Below are positions 20,859 to 31,769 of a stretch of DNA of 64,000 nt, in pieces. How positions within the stretch are numbered: the stretch's first letter is position 1; the number at the start of each line of letters is the position of its first letter. The position numbers and the translations under genes are program-made. Below the pieces are notes generated by a model, which was not told the origin of the DNA, made no database searches, and saw nothing but the letters and a program-made list of their open reading frames with translations. The stretch is from Rhyacophila brunnea (lineage: Eukaryota; Arthropoda; Insecta; Trichoptera; Rhyacophilidae): positions 124,001 through 188,000 of the forward strand of contig JAGYXB010001055.1 of NCBI GenBank assembly GCA_022495005.1, given 5' to 3'.

Positions 20859-20964
20859 ATTTGTCATCCGGTCAGTCCAAGAATTTTTGAGGATGCATCT
20901 ATCTATATAGCCATACCTCGAAAACCTTAAAATTTCGTGACATCTTCTGATCATCTCCTATTAC

Positions 20965-21539
20965 ATACTTAAAAGTAGAATATCCGTAATATGTACCTTG
21001 GTTTGTTCGATTATAACTCAAAAACTATTCAAAAAATATTGATTAAACTTACACAGATTATAGAATATAATATAGTAGTTGGTTTACACAATTTTGTAGA
21101 CTTTCATCTCAATTTTTTCGATGTCTCAAAAGAAACGAAAATCACATAACGAGACATGGATTGAGAATTGCCGTGCCTAGAAATCGAACATATTAGGTGT
21201 CAATAGTTTGCCTTACATAAGTGATGTGCCGAAAGAGAAGCATGTGCTTATAAATCGAACAAATAATAAATACGAATAAATATTTTTTTTCACTCTGTAT
21301 ATCTCATATAATTCACGTTAAAGAAGTCGTAGGCTGGTTAATAAAATACATTATAATAACATTGACGTCATGTTTATTGGATATATCGCACCCCCCAACT
21401 AAACTGCCACAATCCAAAAAACGTCAAACAGAGAAATCAGCTTTGAAGTTTTTACCTTTCGCATTTTTGTACTGTGTTTTTTTTTAAATATATTTAGATA
21501 TTGAATGAATTTTTGACTTGAATTTGATGACTTAGCGAT
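20965..21539. other. No recognised feature
   Basis: AT-rich, nothing recognised. Confidence 0.5.
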
Positions 21540-22080
21540 GGTGCCCATAGAACGCGTCGAGCGGGCGAAGTCCGCGTATGCAGCGTTTATTCATAACCAT
21601 AATCACACGTCTCGTGCCGCGCATTACCCTTCACCTATGTAATAAGCGGCCCAAGCAGCACAAAATAATTATTATTACAGCGCCTCTCATAACAAAGCAA
21701 TAAAAATATTATATTATTTCGGGGCTTGTAATAAATATTTACGACGACATTATTCAACCAGCGATAAACTTGACACGCAATAAAATTAAACAATGATTCT
21801 CTGTTATTAAATAATTGCTTTTCGCCCGTCGATCGACGACGCCTCGAGCAGCGTAATTTTGGTAGCCGTGTTCAATGAATGGACTCCATTGTATTTTCTT
21901 TCATTCGTATCGCTGAGAAGCGGTGATTCGCGAAAAAACGATGATTCATGCGGCGGGCGCGTATAATGCTTCGTGAAATCCAGTGGGCGCTGGCGTATTT
22001 GATTACGTTGTATTTTCGTTGATTTACGCGCCACTTGTAGAAATTTTGCGCGAGCGCCGCACTCGCTGCGTCAATGGGCT
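21540..22080. promoter_or_regulatory. CpG-containing, less AT-rich island
   Basis: This stretch keeps many CG dinucleotides (for example GAACGCGTCGAGCGGGCG and GCGCGAGCGCCGCACTCG) in an AT-rich window. It matches none of the repeats in the window. A 75-codon frame (21807-22034, minus) has no recognisable domain. It could be a regulatory region, an exon of a host gene or an unshared repeat. I infer a possible conserved noncoding or promoter region from composition only. Confidence 0.25.
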
Positions 22081-22400
22081 TTATGCTTTGGAGATATGAA
22101 ATTTTCGGTACATATACTATAAACGATAGATAATGAAACGTAGTAATTAACTAAAAACACGTAATTTTGGACTTCTGGTGGCTTAGTTGCGGGGGTACGA
22201 TATAGATACACAGATATCTAAATAAATATATCATTTGCTTAATTTAAAAAAAATATATATTTATGAAAAACTTGTTTATTACCTAAGTACTTAATATATT
22301 ATTTTAGTTTTTTAAATCAAATAAGCTTGAAAAACTAATTAATTGTCTAAGCATATCTACCTAAATAAATAAATATTTCAAACCCTTTTTTTATTTATTT
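22081..22400. other. No recognised feature
   Basis: AT-rich, nothing recognised. Confidence 0.5.
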
Positions 22401-22402
22401 TA

Positions 22403-22574
22403 GACCATGCCTCAACTGAGGCATGGTCAATACATTCCGTATTTTTTAAATCCTTAGGTCATTCGTCTTAATGTAGGAACCTACGTAGGTATATTATCTA
22501 TAGTAAGTACTTTCCTATGAGCATATAATCTTGAATTACTAGGTTTAAGGCTATACCTCAGTTGAGGCATGGTC
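22403..22574. mobile_element. MITE with GACCATGCCTCAACTGAGG termini, TA-flanked
   Basis: Left GACCATGCCTCAACTGAGGC and right CCTCAGTTGAGGCATGGTC are inverted termini. Each terminus is itself palindromic (CCTCAACTGAGG), so the left end alone can fold. TA lies on both sides (22401-22402 and 22575-22576). The core is AT-rich and noncoding. Confidence 0.75.
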
Positions 22575-22692
22575 TAAAAAGATCGTGGCTAGGCGATGCG
22601 CGGATTGTGCAAATGACGCATGCCGAACGAAATACAATTTGTCATATAAATCTAACATGCGTCCATTTAATGTTCTGTTTATTGTTCTATTA

Positions 22693-23984
22693 GTAGATAA
22701 AGAGGTGGTATTGTGGCCCCCCAGTTTGTTTTTTCTTCATAAAATACGAGTTTTTATTCTAACTGCTCTAAACTTTTGCTTAAAGTGAAGATAAAATATT
22801 AAGTTTGTGTCTGCTAAAACGTGGAACCAAAAATAAAACAATTGAATTATATTAAACATGTATTTCTAAAAAACCAAGTTTTCCTATTTTCGAAAAATGT
22901 GAGGTTAATATGGCCCCCATCAAAATTTACAAGATATTTTTGTCGATGACAGTATAGACTAGTAACTAAGCATTAAATATTACAGAATCACTCGAACAAT
23001 TTGTAATCTTCTCATTTTTAATTAGGTATTTAAACAAAAATCACACATATTCATTTTTTTCGCACGATGTGCATTCTCTGTGTGCCTATAAGTGACAAAT
23101 AAGGCATTGAATCCAAATTTCACCATGTCGATCCATGGAATAAGGTTCCCTGCAAAACATGCATATCGCATCTGCATCTTCAAGCGGCGCACCAGGAGTT
23201 TCCATATCGGATATATCCGAGGCAGAGCTCGGAGGCCCAGATTCTTCAGTTGTTTCTGAGTCAGAACTCATGTGACGTCGTTTTGCTATATTGTTAGCTC
23301 CCCTGTCTCTAGTATAACCATGACCACCACAACGGCCTCGATTAACCCTCCCATGACTAGGCCCAGCTTCTTCCATTACCGATTGCTTAAGTTCAGCTTT
23401 CTTCATATAATCTTCTAAGCCAGCTTTGTACGGCGACCCGGTCCCGAGAGCAGCCGACGATGCCTTACGTCCCCTGTTTGAATTCTTCGTTTTAGGCTGT
23501 GGAACTGGCACAATATTTTCAAGCAGTACAATAGGGCTCTCAGATGACTTTGGAGAGCGAAGGGTTTCTGCAGTCATTGACGAAATTCGGCTGATCAAGA
23601 ACATTCGGAGTTGAGATGGATTCAGATACTGTAGGTTCAGTAGTTGCATGCTCTGCTGCGATAAAATCAGCATTATTAAATATATTTCTGTCGAATGTAA
23701 TGTAATGACTGTAAACAAAATCACTTCAAAAGTCTCTGAATCCTAAAAAGTTCTGAAAAAATATTTTTTTTGTGCAGGACGATAAACTTTCACTTCACAC
23801 ATTGTGACGAAAATGCCCGACACTGACGACGCGTACGCTTCACGCGGAGTAATCGTGATTTCCTAGACTCGTGGTACATAGGAGAACGATATGTCATGAT
23901 ACACCGCTAGATGGCATTATCAGAAATACGAAAATCTTAGGGGGGCAATTTAGTAGCAGGGGGCCATGATACCACCTTTTCCTC
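22693..23984 (-). mobile_element. Internally deleted pogo/Tigger-like element
   Basis: The inverted ends are marked by GAGGTGGTATTGTGGCCCCC at left and GGGGGCCATGATACCACCTT at right. TA stands at 22691-22692 and 23985-23986. The 1.3 kb element is too short for a full pogo-like transposase and holds only its C-terminal part (23020-23715). Insertion into repeat E gives an independent view of the ends. Left and right termini differ by a few bases and a short gap, so the element is not young. Confidence 0.65.
23020..23715 (-). pseudogene. pogo/Tigger-like transposase, C-terminal remnant
   Basis: The minus strand first reads FDRNIFNNADFIAAE, a block like the one after the DDE domain of Tigger-type transposases. 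A frameshift near 23590 follows, then SSESPIVLLENIVPVP, a basic NRGRKASSAALG and SPYKAGLEDYMKKAE. The C-terminus is a zinc-binding finger: CMFCREPYSM, EIWIQCLICHL, a TAG stop where W is usual, then AHRECTSCEKNEY. The Cys-x2-Cys ... Cys-x2-Cys ... His-x2-Cys order resembles a PHD-like finger. The DNA-binding and catalytic DDE regions are absent. Frameshift plus stop make it nonfunctional. A domesticated host gene is an alternative, but the inverted repeats favour a transposon. Confidence 0.7.
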
Positions 23985-24289
23985 TAACAATAATAATATA
24001 TTCATTGACATATTTTCTTTTTCAAGTAAATGGGTAATGTTTTTTAGTCATCTTTACACGATTTAAGAATTAATACCCCCGTCGCCATCACAAAACAAAT
24101 TGACGTGTTCACAGCTCGACGTTCGCTCTCCGATTGCCAGCGAGTCCTAGGTATAATTGAAAATTATTTACCGTCGTAATGTCTATACAATGCAATTTTT
24201 TCACGATATTATAAATAACAAATGTATTACGGTCGCTAAAACAATGTAAATACTTACCTCCTCTATTCTTTTGTAATGCGCAGGTTCAA

Positions 24290-24545
24290 GCACTCAACCA
24301 ATAAGTAATAAAATGAAGGCTTTCGAGATGTGGATTTACTGGAGAATCCTTAGGATAGCATGGAAGCAAAGAATGCGTAACGATGTAGCAGGTACTCCAA
24401 AGAATAGGTTTTAAGAGCGAAGGAATCATACTCACTGTGAGAAAACGAGAACTCGAAATCTTTGACTACATCATGTGAAATGACAAATAATATTCACTGA
24501 TTCGATTAATTATGCAGAGGAAAGTATAGGGGACAGATTTCTTGT
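24290..24545 (+). pseudogene. RTE-type RT C-terminal remnant
   Basis: Plus-strand translation shows KAFEMWIYWRILRIAW, then after a gap LTVRKRELEIFDYIM, then LIMQRKV followed by a stop. These are the FEMW-YRRILRI, TRKLQYLGHI and LIIQGKI blocks of the RTE C-terminus in the right order, here diverged. It is a different, older copy than the one at 17.2 kb. The adjoining sequence on both sides is unrecognised and no 3' tail or target duplication is evident. Confidence 0.55.
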
Positions 24546-24549
24546 ATCA

Positions 24550-26020
24550 GAAATTTAACCAAAATACAGAGACAGCTTATCAGAGCAGTGAATAACCAAC
24601 CTCCGTTAGGCACAGAAAGAAAAAAAACGTTTTCTGTATTTATAATAGTATAACCTACATTTACACCCATATTAAATTTTACTATATGTAACATTAATAT
24701 TGCTTTCTAAGTTTTTTGTACTCACTGTGTCTTATAACTCTGATTTCGGCATAGTTACAATCAGGCATAAAACGCCATGGAAAAATATGGGATAAATACT
24801 TGTTAAATAATAAGTTTTTTTCAATAGTTACATCTGTATCATAATATGATTTAAAGTTTGTCACGTAAACATAACGCGCATTTAATATTTAAGGACAGGC
24901 GTGCTTTGTTTTTCTCAATTTTATGATCTAAACTCTAAAGTAATAAGGTGACCCCTTCTACAAAACTGCTTTAACGACCGGTAGAGTAAGCTAGTTCCAA
25001 TAAATTTTGTGTTCCCCGGTCATAATATTGAAGCCGATTTGATCTAAATAAAAAGGATTTCAAGTTATACATATTTTTTTACAAAATTCAATGTTTTTTA
25101 TAATAAATATTAGATCCATTGAAACTGTGAGTTATCCCAAAACATTTTTGCTATATTTATACTAAATTTTAATGATTCAAATTTATATTGATAACTTTAT
25201 TTAAATTAGTTATTTTTTACTTTAAATGAAAAATAATGTTTCTTCTTAATGTTTTGAAATGCGTATTGATTAATTAATACACATGTAAATATCAATAAAT
25301 AGTTTCAAATTGCAAACATCGTATTTTTCCGCTAGATGACTCTGGTAGGTGGAGTTTAAGAATTATTGGCGAAGGTGCGCAAAGAGCATTCATTACCGGG
25401 AGTAAAACAGCGAGGATGGGAAGACACTTGACTCAAATTATACCAACATAAATGTAAAAAATATTATCAGAATATAGTTTAATTTTATTAACGTATTATT
25501 ATGAGCAAAAGCTTGAATATTTAGAGATAATAATTATTAAAAGAAAAACACTTTACTCATCATTAGACCAAAGTGAGTGCTCATTTTTTATTAAACTAAA
25601 ATAGCGTATTCTTTAAGAACATTAACTTCCATGTTAAATAACCCTTTTTAAGTCATTTTATATTTAAATCCGACGTAATTTATACGGCATGGCATATACG
25701 TACATCGTTCATACACGTTTTCCTGGAAGCTCATCGTTTTGAAACGGTAATACTTATTCAAATTGAGCTCAAACATATGCAAAATATATTCATAAGACAT
25801 GCGACGTCTTTAAACGCATGCCAAGGGTAGCTTCATTATACATTTTTAATATCTAACCGCTTAAAGGATTAGAGCTTATTCATAAATATGTAATAATTTT
25901 AATTATAATTCGGACCCTTTAAGGTCTAATCTACAAGGCTAAAAGCACTAAATAATAATGTGTTACCTACTAAAATAACGGCAGTACTTTATAGTTAATT
26001 TAAAATCACTATACTAGATT
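24550..26020. other. No recognised feature
   Basis: AT-rich. A less AT-rich stretch at 25325-25435 is open for about 40 codons but matches nothing I know. Confidence 0.45.
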
Positions 26021-26024
26021 ATCT

Positions 26025-26180
26025 TCACAGTAAAGTAGTGGTAGAGCACCTGTCTCTGCACCCGTGGGTGGATGCTAGTTCCATGTTGTAATTTCAAGGT
26101 TCGATTGATTCAGACTAAATACCCAATAGGTTGGGAAAATAGCCTATTAGAACTCGTAAAAAAGTTTGGTTACACAAATA
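26025..26180 (+). repeat. SINE-D copy (tRNA-like head)
   Basis: Box A-like AAGTAGTGGTAGAGCA and box B-like AAGGTTCGATTGATTC lie about 55 bases apart. They are followed by ATACCCAATAGGTTGG and CTATTAGAAC. A similar tail (ATACCCAAATAGGTTGG, GCCTATAGAG) occurs at 57470-57545. The head does not fold well, so the call is tentative. Confidence 0.45.
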
Positions 26181-26214
26181 GCCATATAATTTGGTGACAT
26201 ACAATATATTGCAA

Positions 26215-26712
26215 AAAATGCAATGATACGTCTTACCACTATATGGAAGGATTGCAACAAAAATGATGCTTGTGCAAATATTAATGTTCTCTATATTTTT
26301 ATACGTAGTCGAGTCATGAACCCTGAATGCAATTGACGCCTTTGAGATGTGGTGTTGGCGCGGTATGCTTCGTATTTCTTACACGGAGCACAGGTCAAAC
26401 CAGTCAATCATCCAGAGACTGCAGATAAAGGAACGGCTCTCGACAATATGTCAGAGACGAATTCTGCAGTTTTTTGGACATATTGTCCGGCGCGGACCGG
26501 ACAACCTGGAGAGACTGGTGGTTTTGGGTGGCCTCCAGGGAAGGCGAAGCAGAGGAAGAGCGTTTGCTCGCTGGAGCGACCAAGTGAAGGAGCTGACTGG
26601 GAGGGGGGCACCATTCATTCTGAGAGAAGTGGAAGATCGAGAAGGATGGAAAGTCTTGGTCGCTCAAAGGATGGCAAAATTAAAAAGTGGTCCCGATTCT
26701 CAGCCATGAGTG
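26215..26712 (+). pseudogene. Non-LTR RT C-terminal remnant (second clade)
   Basis: The plus strand first reads a degenerate segment with stops, including a TGA in place of the W of ESWTLN. It then gives IDAFEMWCWRGMLRI, SIIQRLQIKERLSTICQRR, ILQFFGHIVRRGPDNLERL and GRRSRGRAFARWSDQVKEL. The last 120 codons are uninterrupted. This order (FEMW-WRRMLRI, RRILRFFGHI, GRRSRGRSPARW.DQ) is that of insect endonuclease-RT C-termini, but from a clade different from the 17.2 kb RTE. Catalytic RT motifs are missing. Only the open C-terminal part is well preserved. Confidence 0.65.
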
Positions 26713-26714
26713 TA

Positions 26715-27185
26715 CGACCAAAAAGAGAATATATTATAATCTGTCTAGGAGTGACATGGTTATTACTGTTGATACAAGTTGTATGTAAGTTACACCGTAC
26801 TTACATTTTTATTTTTTAAACAATATTGTTAAACACCAATAGGTACGAGTAGTTATACCTTTTTGAACTCACGTGTGTGTTGTGGAGTTCTTCATTTGGG
26901 CATTTTTGATGTTTAGGGAGTGAGAAATATTGTATAACGGGCACAAATAAAATAAATAACACCTAGGTTTAATTTATAATTCCGCGCAGAATTATTTTTT
27001 ATTACACTAAAGCATGGACAAGCATTGGTCTTATTACATTGGTTTCATTTTAAGGGATCTTAGATTAGGCACGACACTGACGTTATTTTAGGGGTTGATT
27101 TCACGATAGGTATTCACTTTTATTAAGGTAGGCTAACTTTCGCAGTCCGGAAAATCATGACGAATAGAGTCACGTTAAAAAAAGC
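26715..27185. other. No recognised feature
   Basis: AT-rich; probably includes 3' noncoding sequence of the preceding RT remnant. Confidence 0.4.
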
Positions 27186-27189
27186 GTAA

Positions 27190-27695
27190 TCTTATGCGTC
27201 GTTCTTTTTCCGATTGGACTCTAGAGTAGTTGGAAACTGCCTCGTTGTTTGATCGCAAAATTGCACATATGGAGTGGGACAAAAGAGATCCTACTGACTC
27301 TATTACACCCACAAAAATAATTCACCGTTTGGTGCGGCTTACACGCTGGGGGTATCATCGGACCTTATATCTTCAAAAATGAAGCCGGAGCTCGCGCTCG
27401 CGCAATGGAGGTCCTTACTGGACCGTGATCATTTTTTTAATATAAATGATATTAATCAGGACGACATGTTGTCTCAAAAGGATGGCGTTAAATACTATAC
27501 GGCGACTGCAACCATCGACTTATTAAAATCAAAATTTGCTCCGTGAAGTCACTGGTTTATCCTGATAGACCAGTAATAATTGATGCATTGGAAGCCAATA
27601 TTGTTCGTGTTGTTCATGATATACTATAAGCAATGCTCGAAAAAATTTACCAAAATTGGACGTCCAGAATGCACTTGGTTGCCATATTACTAAAA
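27190..27695 (+). pseudogene. DD41D (rosa-like) mariner transposase remnant, copy 1
   Basis: In shifting plus-strand frames the pieces are LLHPQK (stop) FTVWCGLHAGGIIGPYIF, then DDMLSQKDGVKYYTATATID and LLKSKF, then VKSLVYPDRPVIIDALEANI, then AMLEKIYQNWTSRM. This is the order of an IS630-Tc1-mariner transposase of the group with a VWC-GG block, a DDMWFQQDG-type catalytic block and a C-terminal YVKSLVYADKP block. The segment expected between KSKF and VKSL, including the third acidic residue, is deleted. The W-F-Q-Q is altered to L-S-Q-K. It is nonfunctional. A related remnant lies at 43285-43725. Confidence 0.65.
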
Positions 27696-27849
27696 AGTTT
27701 TTTTTTACATTTTAAAGATTTTTCAGGCTTAAAAACACCTTTACAATACAACTCTCACTAACATATTATAGTATCACAATCTTTTAATGGCTATTAATCA
27801 ATTAATTAAATAAATTACTATTTGTATTGACAGACTACTACTATGGTAC

Positions 27850-28920
27850 GATTTTTATAAATGACATAGCATTGGTAATTAAAAATGCTATGTTTTTGTT
27901 GTTTGCTGACGACTTGAAACTCTTCATGGAAGTTGTCACCTTGGACGATTGTCGTCAACTCTAACTTGATATAGATAATATATTAGATTGGGGCAGGCGT
28001 AACAAACTGGACTTCAATATTGATAAATGCAATGTTTTATCGTTTACTAAAGCCTCACGAGTATTGTTTTTCCAGTACTCGATGCATGGCAGAGTTCTCT
28101 CGCGAATATCATCTGTAAGAGATCTTGGAATTACGTTTGACGGTAAACTGACGTTTAGTGGTCATATAGATACCATTTGTAAAAAGGCGCTAAAGATGTT
28201 GGGCTTTGTCTTGCGTACTTCCCGGGTCTTTTCGGATGTTACGGTACTAAAAATTCTCTATAACTCCTTAGTTAGAAGCAGACTTGAGAGTGGGTTATCG
28301 TTTGGGCCCCGCATCAGTTGAAGTACGGCCTTATGGTGGAGAGAGTCTAAAAGATTTTTTTAAGACTCCTTTACTTTCGGCTGTATGCATATTATCCGTG
28401 GCTCTATCCGACTGATTTTCTCTTAGGGATGCTTACATACTGTAGCTTAAAATTTAGAAGGGATCTTTATTTAGCTACATATTTTTTCAGACTTATACGC
28501 GGCTTAAATGTGAACTCTGCCATTCTTGGTGGTGTTGACTTGTGTGTCTCTGATAATTACCTTAGGAATCGAGGGCATCCGTTGTTTGTTCTCCCACGAT
28601 GCAGAACTAACCTGCCATTAGTAATGCCAATTGGGAGGGCAGTAACCATGTTTAATGAAATCGCTTCGGATATTGATATATTCCACTTACGTGAGGGTGA
28701 ATTTAGGTGGACGTTGTTTTATAAGTTTTTAAGATAGTGTGCTTCCATCCACTTTTATTTTATTACTTATTTTATTTCTTATTTTATTACTTATCCTCTG
28801 TATTTTTATTTTTAAATTTATTAACACTTATTTTATATTGTCATGTCGTGAACGCTTTGAATTTATAATTTGTTATGTTCATTATATGTAAAATAAATAA
28901 ATTTGATTTGATTTTATTTG
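27850..28920 (+). pseudogene. Jockey-like non-LTR retrotransposon 3' end, copy 1
   Basis: The plus strand reads IFINDIALVIKNAMFLLFADD (RT active-site block ending FADD) and LDIDNILDWGRRNKLDFNI. It continues with RISSVRDLGITFDGKLTF and a frameshift near 28300 into WAPHQLKYGLMVERV. After a stop it resumes as KIFLRLLYFRLYAYYPWLYP and then NLPLVMPIGRAVTMFNEIA, ending at 28737. The rest is 3' untranslated sequence ending in AAATAAATTTGATTTGATTT-type short repeats. These are jockey-superfamily RT and C-terminal blocks. There is one further early stop (after CRQL). The 5' end is missing; two more 3' ends of this family occur at 35619-36283 and 37085-37765. Confidence 0.8.
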
Positions 28921-28924
28921 ATTT

Positions 28925-29914
28925 GATAGATTACACCCATAAATATGCCATGTATGTAGGGATATGAAAAAGGTATCGTTACACCGATGAATTAATATCG
29001 ATACTTTTTCCTTCAATATGCCATCCTTAATGTATATATTATGTAATAAACGTATCTTTAAGATTTTCCGTGGTGGTAATTTATGTTTTTGTCTACAGTA
29101 CCGCAGGCGATTAAAACATGGTACGGCGGAGAAGTCCTCTACATACACTGCTGTAAAAAAATCAGCGAATAATTCCGTAGATATGAATCTCTCATATCTA
29201 CCTTTTTAGTTATCAACTAATATAAGATAGTACTTATAACGTAACCTAATATTTTCATCTCATTCTTCACTACAATGTAATGCTCGAGCTTATGATAATA
29301 AAGCTCTTTAAATAATGAGCGCTATGTGAAGATCTCAGAATCAAAACGTGTAATCTTTCTAGCCCACCAGTATACATATAGTCATCTTTAATGGTTTTGT
29401 AAGTATCATAATAATATTATTATATCAAGAGAAGCCTAAAATCAGAATACGACATTTCTGTAAGTATAATAATATCAATTTGCCGTTTTTGATTCTAAGC
29501 TTTTCATATGCTTCACACACATTCATGCTAATAGGTGTTCCCATAAAAATAAACGACTCTCTTTGAGCCACGTTTAATGACTTCTATCTTTATATAAAAT
29601 TCATTGATATTGTTGTAGTCCCATTAAAAACACACTGAAATGAATATGAAATCCGTTTTATGTCACAAACGACCATTAGTGGCCATTACTAAAAAGGTAC
29701 ATATTATATTATTTTAATTTAGCATTGACGTGTCGATTATTATGTCGATGGAACATAATAATTGCTTGCGTTTGATAGATAAACATAATTTTTCACATAT
29801 TATTATTCTTTCTAGTGTTGCCATTGAAATGAATTTCTCTGTCCAGGATTCCGGTAAGCGAACGCCACCTGCCAATAGCAATAATGTCGCACACAAAAAG
29901 GTAATAATTCAACT
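28925..29914. other. No recognised feature
   Basis: AT-rich. Bases 28965-29012 hold a small imperfect inverted repeat (GAAAAAGGTATCG and CGATACTTTTTCC). Nothing else seen. Confidence 0.45.
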
Positions 29915-30150
29915 TGCGTCCTTTTAATGTTATGTTTATTATTATATTCGTAATAATAATAGTATATTCATTTATATGTTTTCTTTTTCAAGTACATGCG
30001 GAACGTTTTTTAGTCATCTTTACACGATTTAAGAATATATTCCTTCGACGCCATCACAAAACAAATTGACGTGCTCACACTTCGACTTCAGTCTCCGATT
30101 AGCGACGATTGCGAAATTTCGTTCCACCTACTGTTGAAAATTAGTTGCCG
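29915..30150 (+). repeat. Repeat E, copy 2
   Basis: Uninterrupted relative of the repeat split at 22665-24180. Shared words are TGCGTCC-TTTAATGTT, TTTTCTTTTTCAAGTACATG, GTCATCTTTACACGATTTAAG and GCCATCACAAAACAAATTGACG. Superfamily unknown. Confidence 0.55.
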
Positions 30151-30154
30151 TTTC

Positions 30155-30660
30155 ACTTATGTATGCTCTTAAATTGTTTTTGTAGGCTGTAGCTGTAATA
30201 AATTTAAAGTTAATTTTTGCTTTTATTAAAGTACTTAAATGAAATCTTTTATTATGTTTAATAAAAAAAATGTAGGTACTTACCTATAATAATAATCAAT
30301 GGTAAAGAAAATACTGTTGGTTATTAAAGACTAAAAACTTTGGGGAGTGGAGCCTTGGATTTTTTTCTGATTTCGGGGGCCGTGGTATGAAAAATTTTGA
30401 GAAGCACTGTTTTAGTCCACCTAAAAATACTCCGATAGACAGATGGATATAATTGGTGGATGGTGTTTGAATGGAGAATATTGTGAAATTATATATTAGA
30501 ATTTCTGTATCGGACATATCCCGGAATTGTCTCAAAAATAATTGACACCCCTCATCGACATCCCAATTGTGATGTTCGGATAATTATTATATGTACAGAG
30601 ATTATATTTTCAGGTAGATCATTCGCGATATAACAAATTCAAATTCACCGGGGTGTTGTG
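30155..30660. other. No recognised feature
   Basis: AT-rich, nothing recognised. Confidence 0.5.
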
Positions 30661-30662
30661 AT

Positions 30663-31763
30663 TAGGGAATCCAATCCCGAGCCAAAATTCGGGATTACTA
30701 ATTGACAATCCCGGGATTGGCATTTTTTTCCATTGTTAATATAAAAATTTTATATTTACAAATAACATTGATAAAATCTGTCAAAAATAAATCTAGTATA
30801 ATTTATACCATTTAAGACATTTTTTGTTAATATTGTATACGTTCAATCTTGGAAATACATACATTTAATGGAGTAAATAATATTGTAATATAAATAATAA
30901 TGTGAATTTAATATGAGATTGCTGTTTCTGTTAGTAAAGACTTAATGAATGAGTTAGCGAGATTTAAAATAGTAAAGCAAATCATGGTGTACTTAATATG
31001 GCCTTTCCGCTTCATAAATCTAATTAGTCACCCAAATATCGTCGGTGTTTTGTAAAAAGCGCGAATCAACCATTTTGGCGAAATCGAGATTTTAATGAAA
31101 ATACAATATGTACCCCACTAACTTTGTTTTGTAAAAACGGCGAATTTTTATCTCTAGAGGAAAGTACTTAAAAACGATAATCGACTAAAATTAAATTAAT
31201 TAAAATTACGAAATAAAAAGCAAATGTGACATATTAGGTCTTTTAAAATATTTTATAATAATACCTATTATAATGACAGTATTCTTTCTAAGCTTTATTA
31301 TAAACTTGTTAGATATTTATAATCATCTACAGGTAAAAAACAAATAAATGTCAAAAGTTAAAAATCCTCCTCCTGTAAAGTAGCATTTTGGTTAATTCGC
31401 CCTTTTTACAAAACACCGACGATATGAAACTGCCGTAAAACGTATGAGATCATGGTGGAATTAATTTGTTAGTGCGAAGCATTGGTTTTTCCAATCTTTC
31501 TCATTTTTATTAATCTATGTGAAAAAATAAGATGAATCGGCAACTTACACATGGGTATAAATTAAACTTCATTCAAACTCAGTTTATATCTAATGTAGTT
31601 ATCTGTTATTAAAAGTATTTGTCTGTTATAGTTTCGTTTTTATTTTATTTTCCATAAAAATTGATAAAAAAAAAGCAATCCCGAAGGTTTCGGGATTATG
31701 TTTATCAATCCCGGGATTCATAGGTATCGAAAATAGCTCGGGATCCCGGGATTGGAATCCCTA
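30663..31763. mobile_element. MITE-like element with TAGGGAATCCAATCCCG termini
   Basis: Left TAGGGAATCCAATCCCGAG and right GGGATCCCGGGATTGGAATC then CCTA are inverted ends. Subterminal words AATCCCGGGATTG repeat on both sides. The element is about 1.1 kb, AT-rich and noncoding, and contains a second MITE (31036-31425). No certain target duplication. Confidence 0.65.
31036..31425. mobile_element. MITE nested in the 30.7 kb element
   Basis: Left ATATCGTCGGTGTTTTGTAA and right TTACAAAACACCGACGATAT are exact inverse copies. The match continues inward for about 20 more bases (AAAGCGCGAATCAACCA against the inverse of TGGTTAATTCGCCCTTT). Noncoding. Confidence 0.8.
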
Positions 31764-31769
31764 GTTTTT

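Larger units (their letters stand above)
20009..20960 (-). pseudogene. Older RTE C-terminal copy, split by repeat R
   Basis: Bases 20009-20290 and 20861-20960 match the RTE fragment at 17159-17682 in the same order. Shared words include GTGCCATCCC, CATTGATCTTTCCTTG and CGGTCAGTCCAAG. In translation the copy carries stops and frameshifts (for example, losses around the GRRR block), so it is a pseudogene and older than the 17.2 kb copy. The two halves would be contiguous without the insertion of repeat R at 20293-20858. The uninterrupted copy shows the empty site as CAACATTTGTC. Confidence 0.75.
22665..24180 (+). repeat. Repeat E, copy 1, split by a pogo-like element
   Basis: Bases 22660-22690 (TGCGTCCATTTAATGTT...) and 23987-24180 (TATTCATTGACATA, TTTTCTTTTTCAAGTA, GTCATCTTTACACGATTTAAG, GCCATCACAAAACAAATTGACG) match 29915-30150 in the same order. 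The pogo-like element at 22693-23984 lies between the two parts. Nature unknown; no coding frame. Confidence 0.55.

Noticed and set aside
23086..23724. A functional PHD-finger host gene
   Set aside because: It lies between inverted repeats with TA flanks, has a frameshift and a stop in the finger, and reads as a pogo-like C-terminus.
26349..26819. 156-codon overlapping frame on the plus strand
   Set aside because: Overlaps the RT frame at 26347-26709, which carries the conserved blocks; this one has none.
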